Virus record (IMG/VR): IMGVR_UViG_3300043540_000321
Coordinates: 62,001-126,000 of that record
Origin: a virus
Reading direction: 5' to 3' (one strand)
DNA length: 64,000 bases
Positions 36,870-49,000 of this stretch are shown one piece after another. Numbering within the stretch: position 1 is the first letter of the stretch; each line of letters opens with the position of its first letter. Below the pieces are notes generated by a model. That model did not search any database and had not been told where the DNA came from. It saw only the letters and a list, made by a program, of their open reading frames with translations. The position numbers were made by a program, and so were the translations under genes.

Positions 36870-38431
36870 AGTGAAGTTGGATTAGGGTCCGTGTTCTGAT
36901 CTGCTGACTTATTCTTAGGAGCAGAGGTTCCTATAGGACGGCCAGCTCCGACTCCCTGACCTTTCACACTCCCTCTCTTCGTGCCGCCGGATTTCTTCTT
37001 AGAACTCGAGGCGGCGGGTGCAGGGGCGGGTGGTGGCATTTTAGGAACAATGAGCATTTTGTTCACAAAGTCACGATCCGCTGGCTCTTGCGGGCGGATG
37101 GGGGAGTCTACCATCTCACGGACCATCTTCCAGTCATCTGGGTTCATTGGGTTAAAGTAACCTCGGTCGGTCAATCCGCTAATCATCTGCATCAACGCGA
37201 CTCGATCTTCGGGTCGCGTTGTTTGTCTAATGTCCATGCGGGGGCAGATGCCCGCAGAGTCGCGCCCCCGAAACGCATCTTTAATCAACCGATGGAAAGT
37301 CTGGGAGAGGATGGGTCGGATGTACTCTGCGTGGATACTGGTCAGGATGCGATTGAACAACTCCATCTGACGCTGGGTCATCTTACCGTCAGAGCGAGGG
37401 TCGTTTGAGACCAGACCGTAAGGAACGAGCAGCGCCCGCGCAATCTCCTGGTTGCACAGCTCCATCGCATCAATATACATCGACCCGACATTATTTCCCG
37501 AGGTCACAATATCGACCTTTGGAATCATATGCGGGTCAACCTGGGGCAGCAGCAGAACGTTGCCGCCTCCAGTAAAAGCTTCGTTCGTAAGTTGTCGTTC
37601 GATCAACTCTTGCGTTGTCAGGTTGCGTTCCTGCCCTGTTTCAGGGTCTATCTCAACCTGACCTGTGGTATAGACCGGGTAAGTGATCGCAATGATAGGA
37701 TTTCCGTAGCGGTCGAGGGCAACCGAGTACATGTCTGCGAACGCCTCTTTATAAAGGCACCACCGGTAGGCAGACTCTATGAGAGGTACTCCGTAGTAAT
37801 TTCCATATGCCTCGTTTCTAACTAGGTGACAGACTTTCCAGAGAGGGAGCCTAACCTCACCCGCAACCTCCGGGTTTACCCCTGTCTGCCAGATGCCTGA
37901 TTGCAGACCTGTCCAGGAGGGCTCGCCATCCGTTAACCTACCCCGTCGATTGGTCCGCACCAAGATAGAAGCGGGATGGTAAGTGATGAAGTCGCTGATC
38001 CAGAGCTTCCCTTCATCGTCGACATCAAACAGCATTTCGGTTGTGCTGAAACCTGCCCACATGACATCGAAGATCATGCGGAAAAATCGAGAGTACAGAA
38101 AACTGAACCGAAAGAGCTTGTCTTCGGCGTTAAACCCACCCAGTCGTTCGATGTTCTGACGAAGGTACTGCTCAATCTCCGGATCGGGATGGGTAATCTG
38201 CCCCAACGAGGCGAGTAGAGTGTCGATCAAAACAAACAGGCAATAGCTAACCGTGCTGTCTGTCTGTGCGATCGTATGAAACTCTCGCAGTCGCTCAAAA
38301 TGTCGAGGTCTCAGCCAACCCCCGGAGTACCCGATCGCGTAAGCACCGAACTGCTTCATCCGACCGCGTGGGCGCTCGTTTTTATTAAACTTGACGTGAG
38401 CAAGGTTGATTGGAGTTTCCGGCCAGTACAT
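36866..38431 (-). CDS. Portal protein (Mu gp29-like)
   Basis: A 521-residue protein that forms the ring at the DNA-entry vertex and binds terminase and neck. HTIAQTDSTVSYCLFVLID, then ISDFITYHPASI, the YGNYYGVPLIESAYRWCLYK segment, and ALDRYGNPIIAITYP are the typical signature of Mu-type portals. The C-terminus is Lys/Ser/Pro-rich. The protease/scaffold is also of Mu type, which supports the call. The gene begins six bases after the tail chaperone GT frame. Confidence 0.88.
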   Translation of the reverse strand: MYWPETPINLAHVKFNKNERPRGRMKQFGAYAIGYSGGWLRPRHFERLREFHTIAQTDSTVSYCLFVLIDTLLASLGQITHPDPEIEQYLRQNIERLGGFNAEDKLFRFSFLYSRFFRMIFDVMWAGFSTTEMLFDVDDEGKLWISDFITYHPASILVRTNRRGRLTDGEPSWTGLQSGIWQTGVNPEVAGEVRLPLWKVCHLVRNEAYGNYYGVPLIESAYRWCLYKEAFADMYSVALDRYGNPIIAITYPVYTTGQVEIDPETGQERNLTTQELIERQLTNEAFTGGGNVLLLPQVDPHMIPKVDIVTSGNNVGSMYIDAMELCNQEIARALLVPYGLVSNDPRSDGKMTQRQMELFNRILTSIHAEYIRPILSQTFHRLIKDAFRGRDSAGICPRMDIRQTTRPEDRVALMQMISGLTDRGYFNPMNPDDWKMVREMVDSPIRPQEPADRDFVNKMLIVPKMPPPAPAPAASSSKKKSGGTKRGSVKGQGVGAGRPIGTSAPKNKSADQNTDPNPTSL

Positions 38432-38437
38432 TTACTT

Positions 38438-38947
38438 TTAACTTAGAAAACGATTAATTGTGGAACCGACTTGATTCGGGAATTTAAGTTTGGATGACTC
38501 CTCTGCCATTAGTCGTTCGAGCTTCTCCTCTTGCTGTTTGTGAGAATTATTCCGCTGGCGAGCTATCTCTTCTACCTCTAGAGCGATCGCCCTTCGGGTC
38601 AGGTCTGTTAACTCCAGCCAGGTGTCCCATGAAATGGAGACAAACTGATTGATGCTGACCCAGGCTCCAATCTCGTATTTCTTCGCCAAAGTCTTAGCGG
38701 CATCGTCTCTGGCGTAGATGAAATTGGCGAACTGCTTTTCACTCTCAAACTCATTCCCCCGGGGAAACTTAGGGATAGGGGCGCTGAAAACTCGGTTCAA
38801 CGATTGGTAGTAATCTGGTATGCCAAACCCATACCGACGCATGGGGACATTTTGAGTAATCAGGTAGTCGGGGTGGGTTCCGAGGACTTCGATTTGCTGC
38901 TGGATTTTGACGTAGGCCTGGAGTCTTTCACACTGGCCCAAAGAGAC
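38438..38947 (-). CDS. Tail assembly chaperone GT extension (expressed by -1 frameshift)
   Basis: This frame overlaps the end of the G-like gene and has no good start: its first possible start is a TTG at 38941. From the slippery site at 38947-38953 it would add 169 residues to residues 1-223 of G, giving a G-T fusion of about 392 residues. The extension is helical and charged (LEVEEIARQRNNSHKQQ, EEKLERLMAEESSK), as known T domains are. In lambda-type systems G and GT bind the tape-measure protein and recruit tube subunits. It stops six bases before the portal start. Confidence 0.8.
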   Translation of the reverse strand, partial: VSLGQCERLQAYVKIQQQIEVLGTHPDYLITQNVPMRRYGFGIPDYYQSLNRVFSAPIPKFPRGNEFESEKQFANFIYARDDAAKTLAKKYEIGAWVSINQFVSISWDTWLELTDLTRRAIALEVEEIARQRNNSHKQQEEKLERLMAEESSKLKFPNQVGSTINRFLS

Positions 38948-39615
38948 TTTCCCAGGTCAACAACGTTCTTGGCGTCGGTATCGTCGAGAGTGACTGTATT
39001 AATAAAAACGGTCAGAGCATACTGAACGTCCAAAAACCGCCACTTAGATATAGTAGAAATCAGATCTCGAGTGGTCTGAACCGGAGCTCCATCAACAGCG
39101 GCAAGGCTGCCGGCAAACAGCAGCTCATCTAGGTAGTATCCGCAGTCGGAATTATTGCCGGGGTAGACCTTCTCCAACCGAATGCGATCGCCCAAGGTTG
39201 GATTACGGAAAGTGATGGAGTGACTACCAGAAGGCGTATCTGCCGCCGGAATGGTGTAGCTCTGAGAAATGGCGAGCTTAAATTGCATTCCGGTTTGACG
39301 CGCCTGATCGCCCATCTCCTTCTGGAGATAGAACATGCTGGTAAAGACGCCAAGTAGAAACTGGGCATCTAGGTGTTGCATATCTCTGTAGTATCCCATT
39401 GGATCTCGAGGAACTACATTCAATGGATTCCCGTTGATAGCCGTGAGGCACAGGGATAGAAGCAATTCTTGAACGGTGCCATTCTTCTCATCTGTACCAG
39501 CCGCTCGGAGAGCGGCGATTCGGTCCTCGAACAGAGGCTCTCTGAAGCTAACGGAAAAACTCTTCGAGGGAATTTGCTCGGCTTCAATTGTAAAAACAGG
39601 CGGCGTAACAGACAT
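38860..39615 (-). CDS. Tail assembly chaperone G-like, internally duplicated
   Basis: A 251-residue protein. Two homologous halves are visible: FSVSFREPLFEDRIAAL...LLLSLCLTAINGNPLN and HSITFRNPTLGDRIRL...LLFAGSLAAVDGAPVQ, each ending in a Phe/Leu-rich helix (LGVFTSMFYL, YALTVFINTV). The C-terminus is Ser/Lys-rich and disordered. Ribosomes that do not slip at 38947-38953 make this form. It follows the giant protein gene after a plus-strand insert, and therefore the giant protein may be its tape-measure partner. Confidence 0.75.
   Translation of the reverse strand: MSVTPPVFTIEAEQIPSKSFSVSFREPLFEDRIAALRAAGTDEKNGTVQELLLSLCLTAINGNPLNVVPRDPMGYYRDMQHLDAQFLLGVFTSMFYLQKEMGDQARQTGMQFKLAISQSYTIPAADTPSGSHSITFRNPTLGDRIRLEKVYPGNNSDCGYYLDELLFAGSLAAVDGAPVQTTRDLISTISKWRFLDVQYALTVFINTVTLDDTDAKNVVDLGKSLWASVKDSRPTSKSSSKSKSSEPTPTT
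38947..38953 (-). promoter_or_regulatory. Programmed -1 frameshift slippery heptamer GGGAAAG
   Basis: On the minus strand the heptamer lies in the zero frame as G GGA AAG (codons CTG-GGA-AAG), the same heptamer used in lambda G/GT. A slip by -1 enters the downstream frame at GTC and continues open for 169 codons. Confidence 0.8.
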
Positions 39616-39708
39616 ATTTCTTCGTCGTATATCAGTGACTCCAGTCTTACGTCCAAAGAACGCTTAAAAGTATGCGGTGTGACAGTCCGATAAAAGGAGA
39701 AAAGAACG

Positions 39709-40014
39709 ATGACTATGTATTGTGACCTAGAAATTTATTGGGAAGGGTCTGTAATAGCCCTATTAGACGGAGAAACAGACTTCGTCGAACCCTTTATTAA
39801 AACAGTTCGAGAGATTACGTCGGCTAAGATTGACTGGCACCGCTTCGAAGGAATAGCCCGCGTTCTTTGCCTGGTCGATTCTAAGGAAGAGTGGGACACA
39901 GTCTTCAAAACACTTCTATCCGAATACGATAAGCTGCCTGATAGTCAGAAAGACTTGGTCGACAAAGAGTTAAGGATAATGCGAACACATCCCAATTACC
40001 CAGAAGTCGATTAG
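39709..40014 (+). CDS. Small acidic plus-strand protein
   Basis: A 101-residue protein with a strong ribosome binding site (AAAAGGAG, ten bases upstream). Mixed alpha/beta with many Glu/Asp (WEGSVIALLDGETD, VDSKEEWDTVF) and a conserved-looking C-terminal IMRTHPNYPEVD. No family was recognised. It sits between giant and G genes on the opposite strand and overlaps the giant gene stop by four bases. Confidence 0.65.
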   Translation: MTMYCDLEIYWEGSVIALLDGETDFVEPFIKTVREITSAKIDWHRFEGIARVLCLVDSKEEWDTVFKTLLSEYDKLPDSQKDLVDKELRIMRTHPNYPEVD

Positions 40015-43000
40015 CTGTAGCTATCTGAGACCGTTCCCATCAGTTCAGCTCTGCGGCTCGCAGTATCCTCAAACTCAGTTGCAATGGGAGTACTCTCGTC
40101 ATTAATGACGACTAGGCCTCCCATAATGTCCTGCTCAAGCTGTGTAGGAATGGCCGAGATATCAAAGTCGATCCGTTGGTTATCGTCCGTGTCAAGGACT
40201 TCATACTCCTGCTGTTGACTAAAAATATCTCTCAACTCCATCTCAGTTCGGTCGACCTGCTCGCCCGCCTCCTCTAGCAAATCCCCGACTCGGTCTGGGA
40301 TATACTCTCCAATCAGCGTTCTCTGCTGAGTAGCCCCTCTAGCGATCGACAAAGACGCAATCGTACTGAGAACTTCTGCCCCAACCGTAAGTAGAGCGGA
40401 CTTCCCGGACGGGGTCTCGTGTGTGCGACCGCTAAGTTTATCGACAAGGGCGTGAGAGACCGCGTTGATTCCGGCGAACATCGTCTCCTGAGTAAACCCT
40501 TGAACCGCACCCAGCATAAACCCTTCTGTTGCCATTGAGTTCTTGATGCGAGAGAGGGAGAATGCCACAGCAGCATCCTGAGAGTGTCCAGATAGCTGAG
40601 CGGTGGCCGTATCTTTCTGACTGCTCAACATCGCTACAGCCTGAAGGGTATCGAACCCGAACTGCCACATCCGATCGTCGAACTTAGCCCCAGCTCCAGC
40701 CGCCGCCAGCAGAAGGGGCGCGGTAAATGCCCCAAACATACTGGCATGTCGTTCGGACTTCTCCATCGCTCGAAGGTTCTCCACCGGAGTCTTTCGATCG
40801 AGAGGCGCGGCTGAAAGTTCAGTCAACTTCTCCTGAACATTTCGAAGAACCTGGTTTGCTTCAGGAGTCGTTCGGACAACCCCCATCTGCTGCACCTTGT
40901 CAAAGTTGATCTCCCCATGCTCATAGATGCCCGCCAACTGTCTTCGCATAGACTCGGCATAGCGTATCGAGTTCTCATCCTGCTCATGTAAACTCCCAAG
41001 GCTCTCTAGCTGGTCGAAGAGACCGTAGACCCCCTGAGAAATAGCTCCGGATGTTTTCTGGAGAACAGCAAGAGGGGTACGACCACCTGGAGACGTGAGC
41101 ATCGCTTCTGTCAAGATGGCCTGCTCCCCACGACTTAACCCAGGGAGTCCAACTCCCATCAGTTGAGCCGCTCGCTGTTGGTTAGTGGGTGACATGGCCG
41201 ATAACTGGTCGTAACCCCTCAGTCCCTGAAACTCAGCCAACTTGTAGTAGGCCATATAGAGGGCATCGGAGGGCATCAGTTGTTGCCCTCGCTGCAACAT
41301 TCGGATGTAAGCGTTGTAGGTATCGATGTTGGCCCCTATCATTCGTTCGGTAATGTCACCTGACCCAAACCGAACTCTGGAGGTCGCTTGGAAACTCTCT
41401 CGCAAGCCTTTAATCTGATCTACGGAGAGAACACCGAACTCTTTATTTCGATGCTGAATTTTAAGGAGAGTGGACTCTTGCACCAAGCGCTCGTTTAGCT
41501 GCCCCAGGTCAGAAGTCGCAGACCGCTGCTGCTCATACTCGGAGACCAGGTCATAATACTGACGGTCTATGCCAGACAGTTTATTGCTGTCAGCCTCCGC
41601 GTGAAAGTCTCTCAACTGGTCAACATAGAATTGCTTAAAGTCAGATGAGAGAGTGGAGCTGATAAAGGCGGCCTGCGATCGCTCGAGTAAACCCTGGATC
41701 TGAAGTGCTGCGAAGTCTGCGACATTAGAAGCTCGACGCGACAACCTTGCTCGACGATACTCTTTCTCCAGCCCAGGCTGTTCCACGAACCGTTTGTGCA
41801 GGTCGGTCTCGTCATCCGACATGGCGAACTCAGCCAACCGAAGCAGGGCACCGAAACCCGTTATCCCCGGATCGTGAACCTGACCTTCTCTTAAACGAGC
41901 GGCTGTTCCTTCCAATCCAGGTGGCGTTGAGATGTCTGGACCCAGTCGAGTCGAGACGACCTTCTTAATTAGGTCTATGCGGTCGCGGTCGGTCTCCGCC
42001 TCTTCGATGAGTTGAGATAGGGGTTTGCCATTGGCATCTGCCTGGCGGAGAATGCCGATCAAACCTTTCTCCGATTTCTCCTTCAAGGCATCTCGAATGA
42101 GCTGCTGCATCGTACCGAGAGTCCCAACGGTACCACTGTAATTCTCCAGCAACATTCCTCGGAGTGAGGACGTGTTATCCATCAATTTCTCTCGAAGTCC
42201 GCGGATCTCCTTCCGACGACGAACGTCTCCTTCTCGCTGCTGCATAGCCAGAAGGTTAGTGTCCAACGTTTGCTTGAATGATTCTGCTCCCGTTGTTTGC
42301 AAGCCAGCCGAGATAGACTGACCCATGATCGCCCTGTCTAACAGGGGAATTAATACGTTGTAGGTCTTTCCAATCAGCTCGGTACCGGCCTGCCCGATAG
42401 TTGCTTGTAACCCCTCCATCTCAAAAGGATTAACAATTGTACCGGCTGCCTTCTTCAGACTTTTATTAATTTGCTCAACGCCCATCGCCACGTTCGCCTG
42501 AAATGCAAAGTAGTCTCTGGACTTACTCAAAAATCCCTCGAGAGTGTCACTTCTAGAATGTGTAGTCAGGGCAGACCACTGACTGCGAATGTCTTCAGGC
42601 AATTGACTGAAGCGGGCGTCTTTCTCCAACCCAGACAACTCTGGCGAGAAGGGAACGCCTCCTTGTAGAGGGTCAAAGAACTTCTGTAGAGCTGCGAGTC
42701 TTTCCTCCGTTTTATGAAGATGTGAGCGGGCATCCTCTATCTGAGGCATTGTGCCGGAAAGCTGCTGAACCATTGCCATCAACGTTCCAGTTGAGACCTT
42801 CTGCTCGTTATTGATGATGAAGTCTGGAAAGGCTACATAGCTGCCAACCCACTTCCGTACGTCTTTCAGAGCGCGAGATGGTGTTCGATCAAGATGAAGA
42901 CTATTTTTATTAACCTCTTCGATACCTTCTGTCAGTTGTTGATAGTGCGTCTCAAGCTCGCCTCTCAGGATTTCAGCCTGTTCGCTAAGAGAGCTCATCT

Positions 43001-46000
43001 TATATAGATGCCCGGCGTCATCGATATCAATATCGAGGTGACGATCAACTTCCGCTTCTATTCGTGTTAGTTGCCGGGTCTTGCGGGCAATATCTTTCTG
43101 AATCCCATGAAGCTCAGCCGCCCGCTTCGTTGTGTTGGTCAGCAAGAATTGGTAGGCGTCCCCATCATAGTCACCAAGCATTGAAAGCAGTCGACCGACC
43201 GCCGGAGCCGCCATCATAGTTCGAGACCGCTCTGTGTTGGGTATCAGCCCACCTCCGGCCTGTCGTACTCTGTCCTGGATAGTCGAAAGGTCTACGGCGT
43301 TATAGACATTCGTTTCGTTTGTCAGTCCGGCTGACCCCGCCGGAGCACCCCCTCTTCGAACGGCCCCTTTCGAAAGGGCCAGCACGTTAGACAGCTCGGA
43401 AGTCCTGCTGTTTAATAAATCCTGTACCCGCGCCTGCGGCAGGTTAGTCATCGCACTGATAGTTGCCGCCTTAAGGTCTAGAACCTGTGTGGCAGATAAC
43501 TTTCTCTCTCGAATGCTCTGCTGGGCACTTTCAAACATCAAATCGAGAGAGTGCCGAGACATGATGCCCGATTTGTCGTCTAGCTCCGGTCCTTTTAACC
43601 CGATCGAGTTAATCAACTTCCGGGTGACTTCCAACATTCGAGCCCCGTGCTCCGGCGATCGCAGGGAACTCTGCTCGATCAGGTTGAACTGAGCGCTGAG
43701 CATCTGCCCAAAGTTCCGATCTTCAACCAAGGCGTGGAACCTCTTGCCCAGTCCCACCTCATCTGGATCCAGGGCAAAAGAACCGACGGCGATGCCAACC
43801 GCACCTTCGAAAGTTTGGCGGTCGCCCATCGCCTTACGAACAAAGTCTGTCCCCAACAAATGGACCAGACCTAAACGACTATTTTCTAAACTATCCTGGA
43901 AGGTCTCTAACTTCCTCTTCTCTGCCTCACTAATGATGGCCCCGGGCTGCATGAGTCGTCCGCGCAATTCCTCTGTCTCAACCAATTGGCGGCGAACGTC
44001 AACTTGGTGGCGCAAACCTTCATCGATATATTGCGGGAAGATGAAGCTGATAGACCGGAGGATGTCCGTTCCCATCAACACACCAAGAGATGGTTTATAG
44101 CGCTGGGGGTCTAAAAGTGAAACGCGATAGCGCCCATCATTTGTAGATTCAAGTGAGAATTTAGGCAGAACAATCTGCTTCGTTGTTCTTACCTCAGATA
44201 GGAGTGCTCTGACCTGTCCATCCCAGGGAACTTTCTCCTGCCTCTCAGATAACTCTGTTTCAAGATGCAGGGCTCCTTCAACGAACTGTTTATAAAGATT
44301 GGTATTTAGGTTTTCTCTAATCGCATTAGCCTGGCGATCGCTAAGCTCCTTCAACCGAGATTGGACCTTACGCCGGATGACTTCATCATCCGAACTCAAG
44401 GGGACACCCACCAGGCGATGACTTCCCTGACTTAATTCGCTAATGACTTTGTAGTGACGCTCAAGCTCTGAGATCGCCCGCCCGCCCTGACCAGACTCAA
44501 CAAAATCTTGGAAGGAGACGGATTCCTCACCGGTAGCTCGTCGGACTCTTCGATCGGCGACAAAACGAGAGTAGGAGTCTGAGACTAACTTTGTGACTAT
44601 CTCCATCGGTGAGAGGCGGCGGTCACCGTCTTTTGCGTACGTCTCACTTAGATGGAGTTGTTTCATTAAGCGCTTCGTCTGCAGCCGGCCCGCCGGGGAG
44701 TCTTGGTCGGAAAAATAAGGTACTCCGTAAGTCCGACTTAAGGTAACGCCCCGTTCTTCAAGGTGGGTCTGCCCTTCCCCGGCAAAGGTCGTAGCTATCT
44801 GCTGCAAATTAATAAATCTTAGGAGGTATCCTCGCTCAGTACCTGGGCGCGTACCAACGCCTCGAATGGCGTCGTTGAGCAGACCCATCTTGTAGCCGAG
44901 AGATGTGTACCCCAGAAGGAATCGTTGAGTATCTAGATGGAATCGACTGGTAAATCCAGGTTCATCTGATGGGAGCGCGAGGCGATACTCCATCGCGGCG
45001 TTTGGGTCTTGCAGTCCGAGAGTCAACGACCCTGACAATACGGCAAATGCTTTATGTACTTGCTGTGCTCCGTCTCCAGCGATCGGCTTGAAGGCTCGCA
45101 GATAGGCTGAACTCAATCCAGTCAGGTATTGATACTCCAGGGCAACTTCGTCTTTGCTGCCCGCAGGAACGAGCGACCTGGAGACAGACATGTCTCGAAG
45201 GTCTTGAATGATGAAATCGTTCTTGATGTGAGCTTGTAAAAGCTCCATCGTCGACTTGACTTTGTGCCGGGGGTCGTCTGGTTTAAGCGACAGGTTTGCG
45301 TTCGCGGCGACCGCGTCCACCATATTGCGATAACCCGGATCGGTGTAGTACCGGTCTATGTCAGATAGATCTTGCTCAAATAAGGTGCCGACACTGGCTC
45401 CTGGAGCCGTAGACCGTCCAAAGATTTGTTTCGATATAAAGGCGGTGTGTGCCAACAGCCCAGCCCCTCGAACGATGAGACTTCCTTCGTTCAGCCCCAC
45501 CCGACCCTGACTGAATCGAATAGAGTGAGCTGGGTCAGAAACAGCCGCCGTAATGAGTTTGCCTGCTTGACGTTTCAGGTGCTTAGAAGCACCTTCATCT
45601 CCCCTCAATGCTTTAATGACAGTCTGCTTCAGGCTAGATAAACTGCCGGTTTGGACATCTTTATCCGCGTTCACACCATCGGCGAGTAGGGTTAGCCCCA
45701 AGGCAACTTTCCCTAAGGTGGATGCCGGACGTCCCTCGTCATCTACTTTGGCAAAGTCGGTGCCCTGAACCATTGCGATCGCATGAGCAACAAACTCTAA
45801 GTTCGACCGTTTCAAATTTCTCTGTAGCTCAGTCTTGACCGTTTCATCCCCCAGAAAAAGAAGGGATAAAGACCGAGCCAGTTCTTGACCCGGAAGACTT
45901 TGTAACGCTTCCCGACTCGATCGCTGACTCAGAAGGTAGATGCCTGACTCATAGTTGAATCCCTTAAAGTGAGAGAACCCAAACAACCCGTAGACCTTTT

Positions 46001-49000
46001 CACCTCGAACAGGCTCTGGCATTAAAGACCCTGGGTCTCGCTTGGAGAAGGTTTGCTGAATGTCTTTGAAGAGAGACTCTTCTATAACGGTGAATGGCCC
46101 CTTAACCAGCCCGGCACCGGCTGGACGCGAGCCACTACCCGCTCTCCACACCGCCATTGCATCAGTAGTAACTGAGATGAGTCCACTCTGAGATACATTA
46201 ACGTGGGGATCTTCGGTAATAACCGAAACACCTTCCTGATGACGTTTGCCGAACGCACCGAATTTTACAGTGAGGGTTTGTCGCCTTCTGCCCCACATCG
46301 TCTCTGCAAATGATGCCGCTTCCTCAAGCTCAATAAGACCTTCGCGACTGAACTGGGCCGTCCTTTGATAATCACCTTTTTCTTGATCATAGTTATAAAG
46401 ACCTTCCTTCAAATAAAGTTTGAGTTCGCCCCGGTCTCGTTTTAAGAGGTAGTGCGCGTAGCGTCCGCCGTCAAACTGCTCCAGCTCTGTCTGGAGTTGG
46501 GTGTCTCGGATGCTTGGATTTTCGGCTGTCCTCTCAGCTAGAAGTTGAGATACCCTTTGATTCTCTGCTTCAATAGGAGCCCCGATGACTACACTGCCCT
46601 TCGCGAGATAACGGCTGAGTATACCAATAGTCTCAGTTTGAGACTTAATCTGCTTACTTGAGACTTTAACCGTGACTCGTTGAGGGTCGCCCAGGTCAAG
46701 CTTGTAGCCTGAGTTAACCCAGCTCGAGTCGCCCACTAATGAGACTCCTCCAATAAGAGCAACTCGCTTCATAGCCCTGGGACCTATAACCCCGTGGTAA
46801 GCGTTGTTTGGGTCCATCTCAGCCTGGCGGAAGTACTCTTGAACCTTCTCGAAATCTCCGTTGTATTGAGACGCTACTCTCTTAACCTCTGCAAACTGCA
46901 TAGCGGGGAGAACTTCACGAAGGCGACCAGACACCAGAGAGTCAGCCTTCAACTCTGCCACGCTATGAGAGAGCGATCGCACCTTATCGGCCATCTCACT
47001 ACTGATATCGATGGCTGGGCGGCTGCCTCCCACGTTCTTCAAACGTTGTGGGATCTGTTCGGGTTTCGGGAAGGGGAGCAAGAACATCGTGTCTTGCTCC
47101 TCGGTGATTGCCTGGGCCGATCGCTTACTGACTAATAAAGTCTGGAGTTGCTGAACCTCCTTTGACCACTGCTCTCGACTAACAGAAGCTAGACCGGCAG
47201 TGCCCTTCAAGAACTTTTCCATGTCATGGGCCGTCGCCGCTCCGATGCTGATGTCAGAGTCCACCACCGTTAGCTGTCTTAGCCCGCCATACGCTGTAAT
47301 CTTCAGCGGTTTTGCTTGAGTCACCGCACCTACCGCTCGGTAGAACTCCCCTGCTTCTCCCAGACGAGTACCAGACTTCACCTCAGCCGGGTCTAAGACA
47401 CCGGCTGCAATAACTCGGTCATAGGTCGTGTCTAATGGGAATTTACTCTCTTGAGAGTAAACTGGCAGACGAGCCACTGCTTGCAGCCCCGAGTATCCAA
47501 GCTCGTGAGCAGCCAGGAAGGGAGCCGCCAGGTCAGAGACAATTCGATAGGTCTGAGTGGACTGGGCCGCGAAGAACTTTCTTCGGTTCTCATCGGAACG
47601 AAGGAGAAGTTTTAACTTCAGGTCTTGGAAGAGATTCTGCTCATCGAGAAGAAGGACATCCGTCAATCGATGCTGAGCGAACAAATCTCCCTGGTGTTGA
47701 AGGAGCTCATCGAAAACGACCCGGAGATAATTCTGTCGCTTGGAAAAGTCCGCCTCGGACAGCGTGCGCGTGTAATCTTCTATTGGAGAATCGACTCCTG
47801 CTGCCAACACCCGCTGCGCCTGGTACACAGTAGATGAAGGGGAGATTCCTAATTCTTTAGACGCGGACTTAATACCAGACATCATCGTCCGCAGGTTCGC
47901 TCGTCCCTGTCCGGACTCGACAGCCTGGGCTACTTCTGGAGCAACCATCGCCAAAGATTCCGCGATGATGTCGCGTGCCGCCGCATGTAAATCTCCCGGA
48001 CGCTCCTGAACCATTCGGTTGAACAGAGAGTTCACCAGAGAGTATCTGGACTGATAGCTCAGCTCTCGAGACACCGTAGCTATGAAGGACACGGCAGTCT
48101 CCATTCCAGAAAGTTGGGTAGACTTTCCAGGTTGAATCTTACGTCCGAACAGAGAGATAGGAGAGGACGATTTGTTCGCAAAGACAGACCCAGGAATGAG
48201 CTTGTTCTGATCGACCAGGATTACGTTTCCGTGGCGATCGACTGTCAAGTTGATTATGAGAGAGCCGGATATGGAGTCAACACCTCGAACACGAACCTTC
48301 AGTCCAGTCTGTGAAGCTGGGGAGTCTGGGCCGGTCTTAAGAGTGTATCGCCCCTCAACCTCGATGACTGAGCCTCCAATTTCACGATTCAGTTTCTCCA
48401 GAGCTTGTCGGAGCTGCTCCACCTGAGAGACGTCCGCGTTACGCTCAGCCAAGAATCCCGTCTTGTATAACGTCTGCCCGCGGTCCATCTTTTTGAGCAG
48501 GTCGCCCGCAGATAGCACGTTATAGTGCTGCTCCAGTTTTGACTTCTGCTTCAACTCCTGCAGATAGCCGTCCGGGTCCAGCCGTTTCTGAACTGGGCGG
48601 TGCTCGTCGCGATAGCGGCCCGCACCAACTGCGACTACCGTGTCCAGGTTGATGGGAGATTCTGGGTCGAAATCTGTGAACGTTCGCTTCGCTGCATTCA
48701 GAGCGTTATTAAAATATTCATCCTGGAAGCGATTGAGCTGCGAGACTGGAATCAATGAATCGGCGGAGAAGTTTGCAGACCCCACACTTAAGAACATCAA
48801 CTTCTGGTCAGTCCCTCCAAAAATTGAGATGGATTTGTCATGTTGATAGCCCGTCGTCGCCGTCCGGATCGAACCCGTGTCTATGAGCAGTCGAATAAAG
48901 GTCTCATCAACTCCAAGTGCCTGCGTGCTCCCTCCAAACTTTGCATCTCGAAGTGAGTCGAAGAACCCAGACAGCCGAGAGTTATCGGTAACGATCGTCA

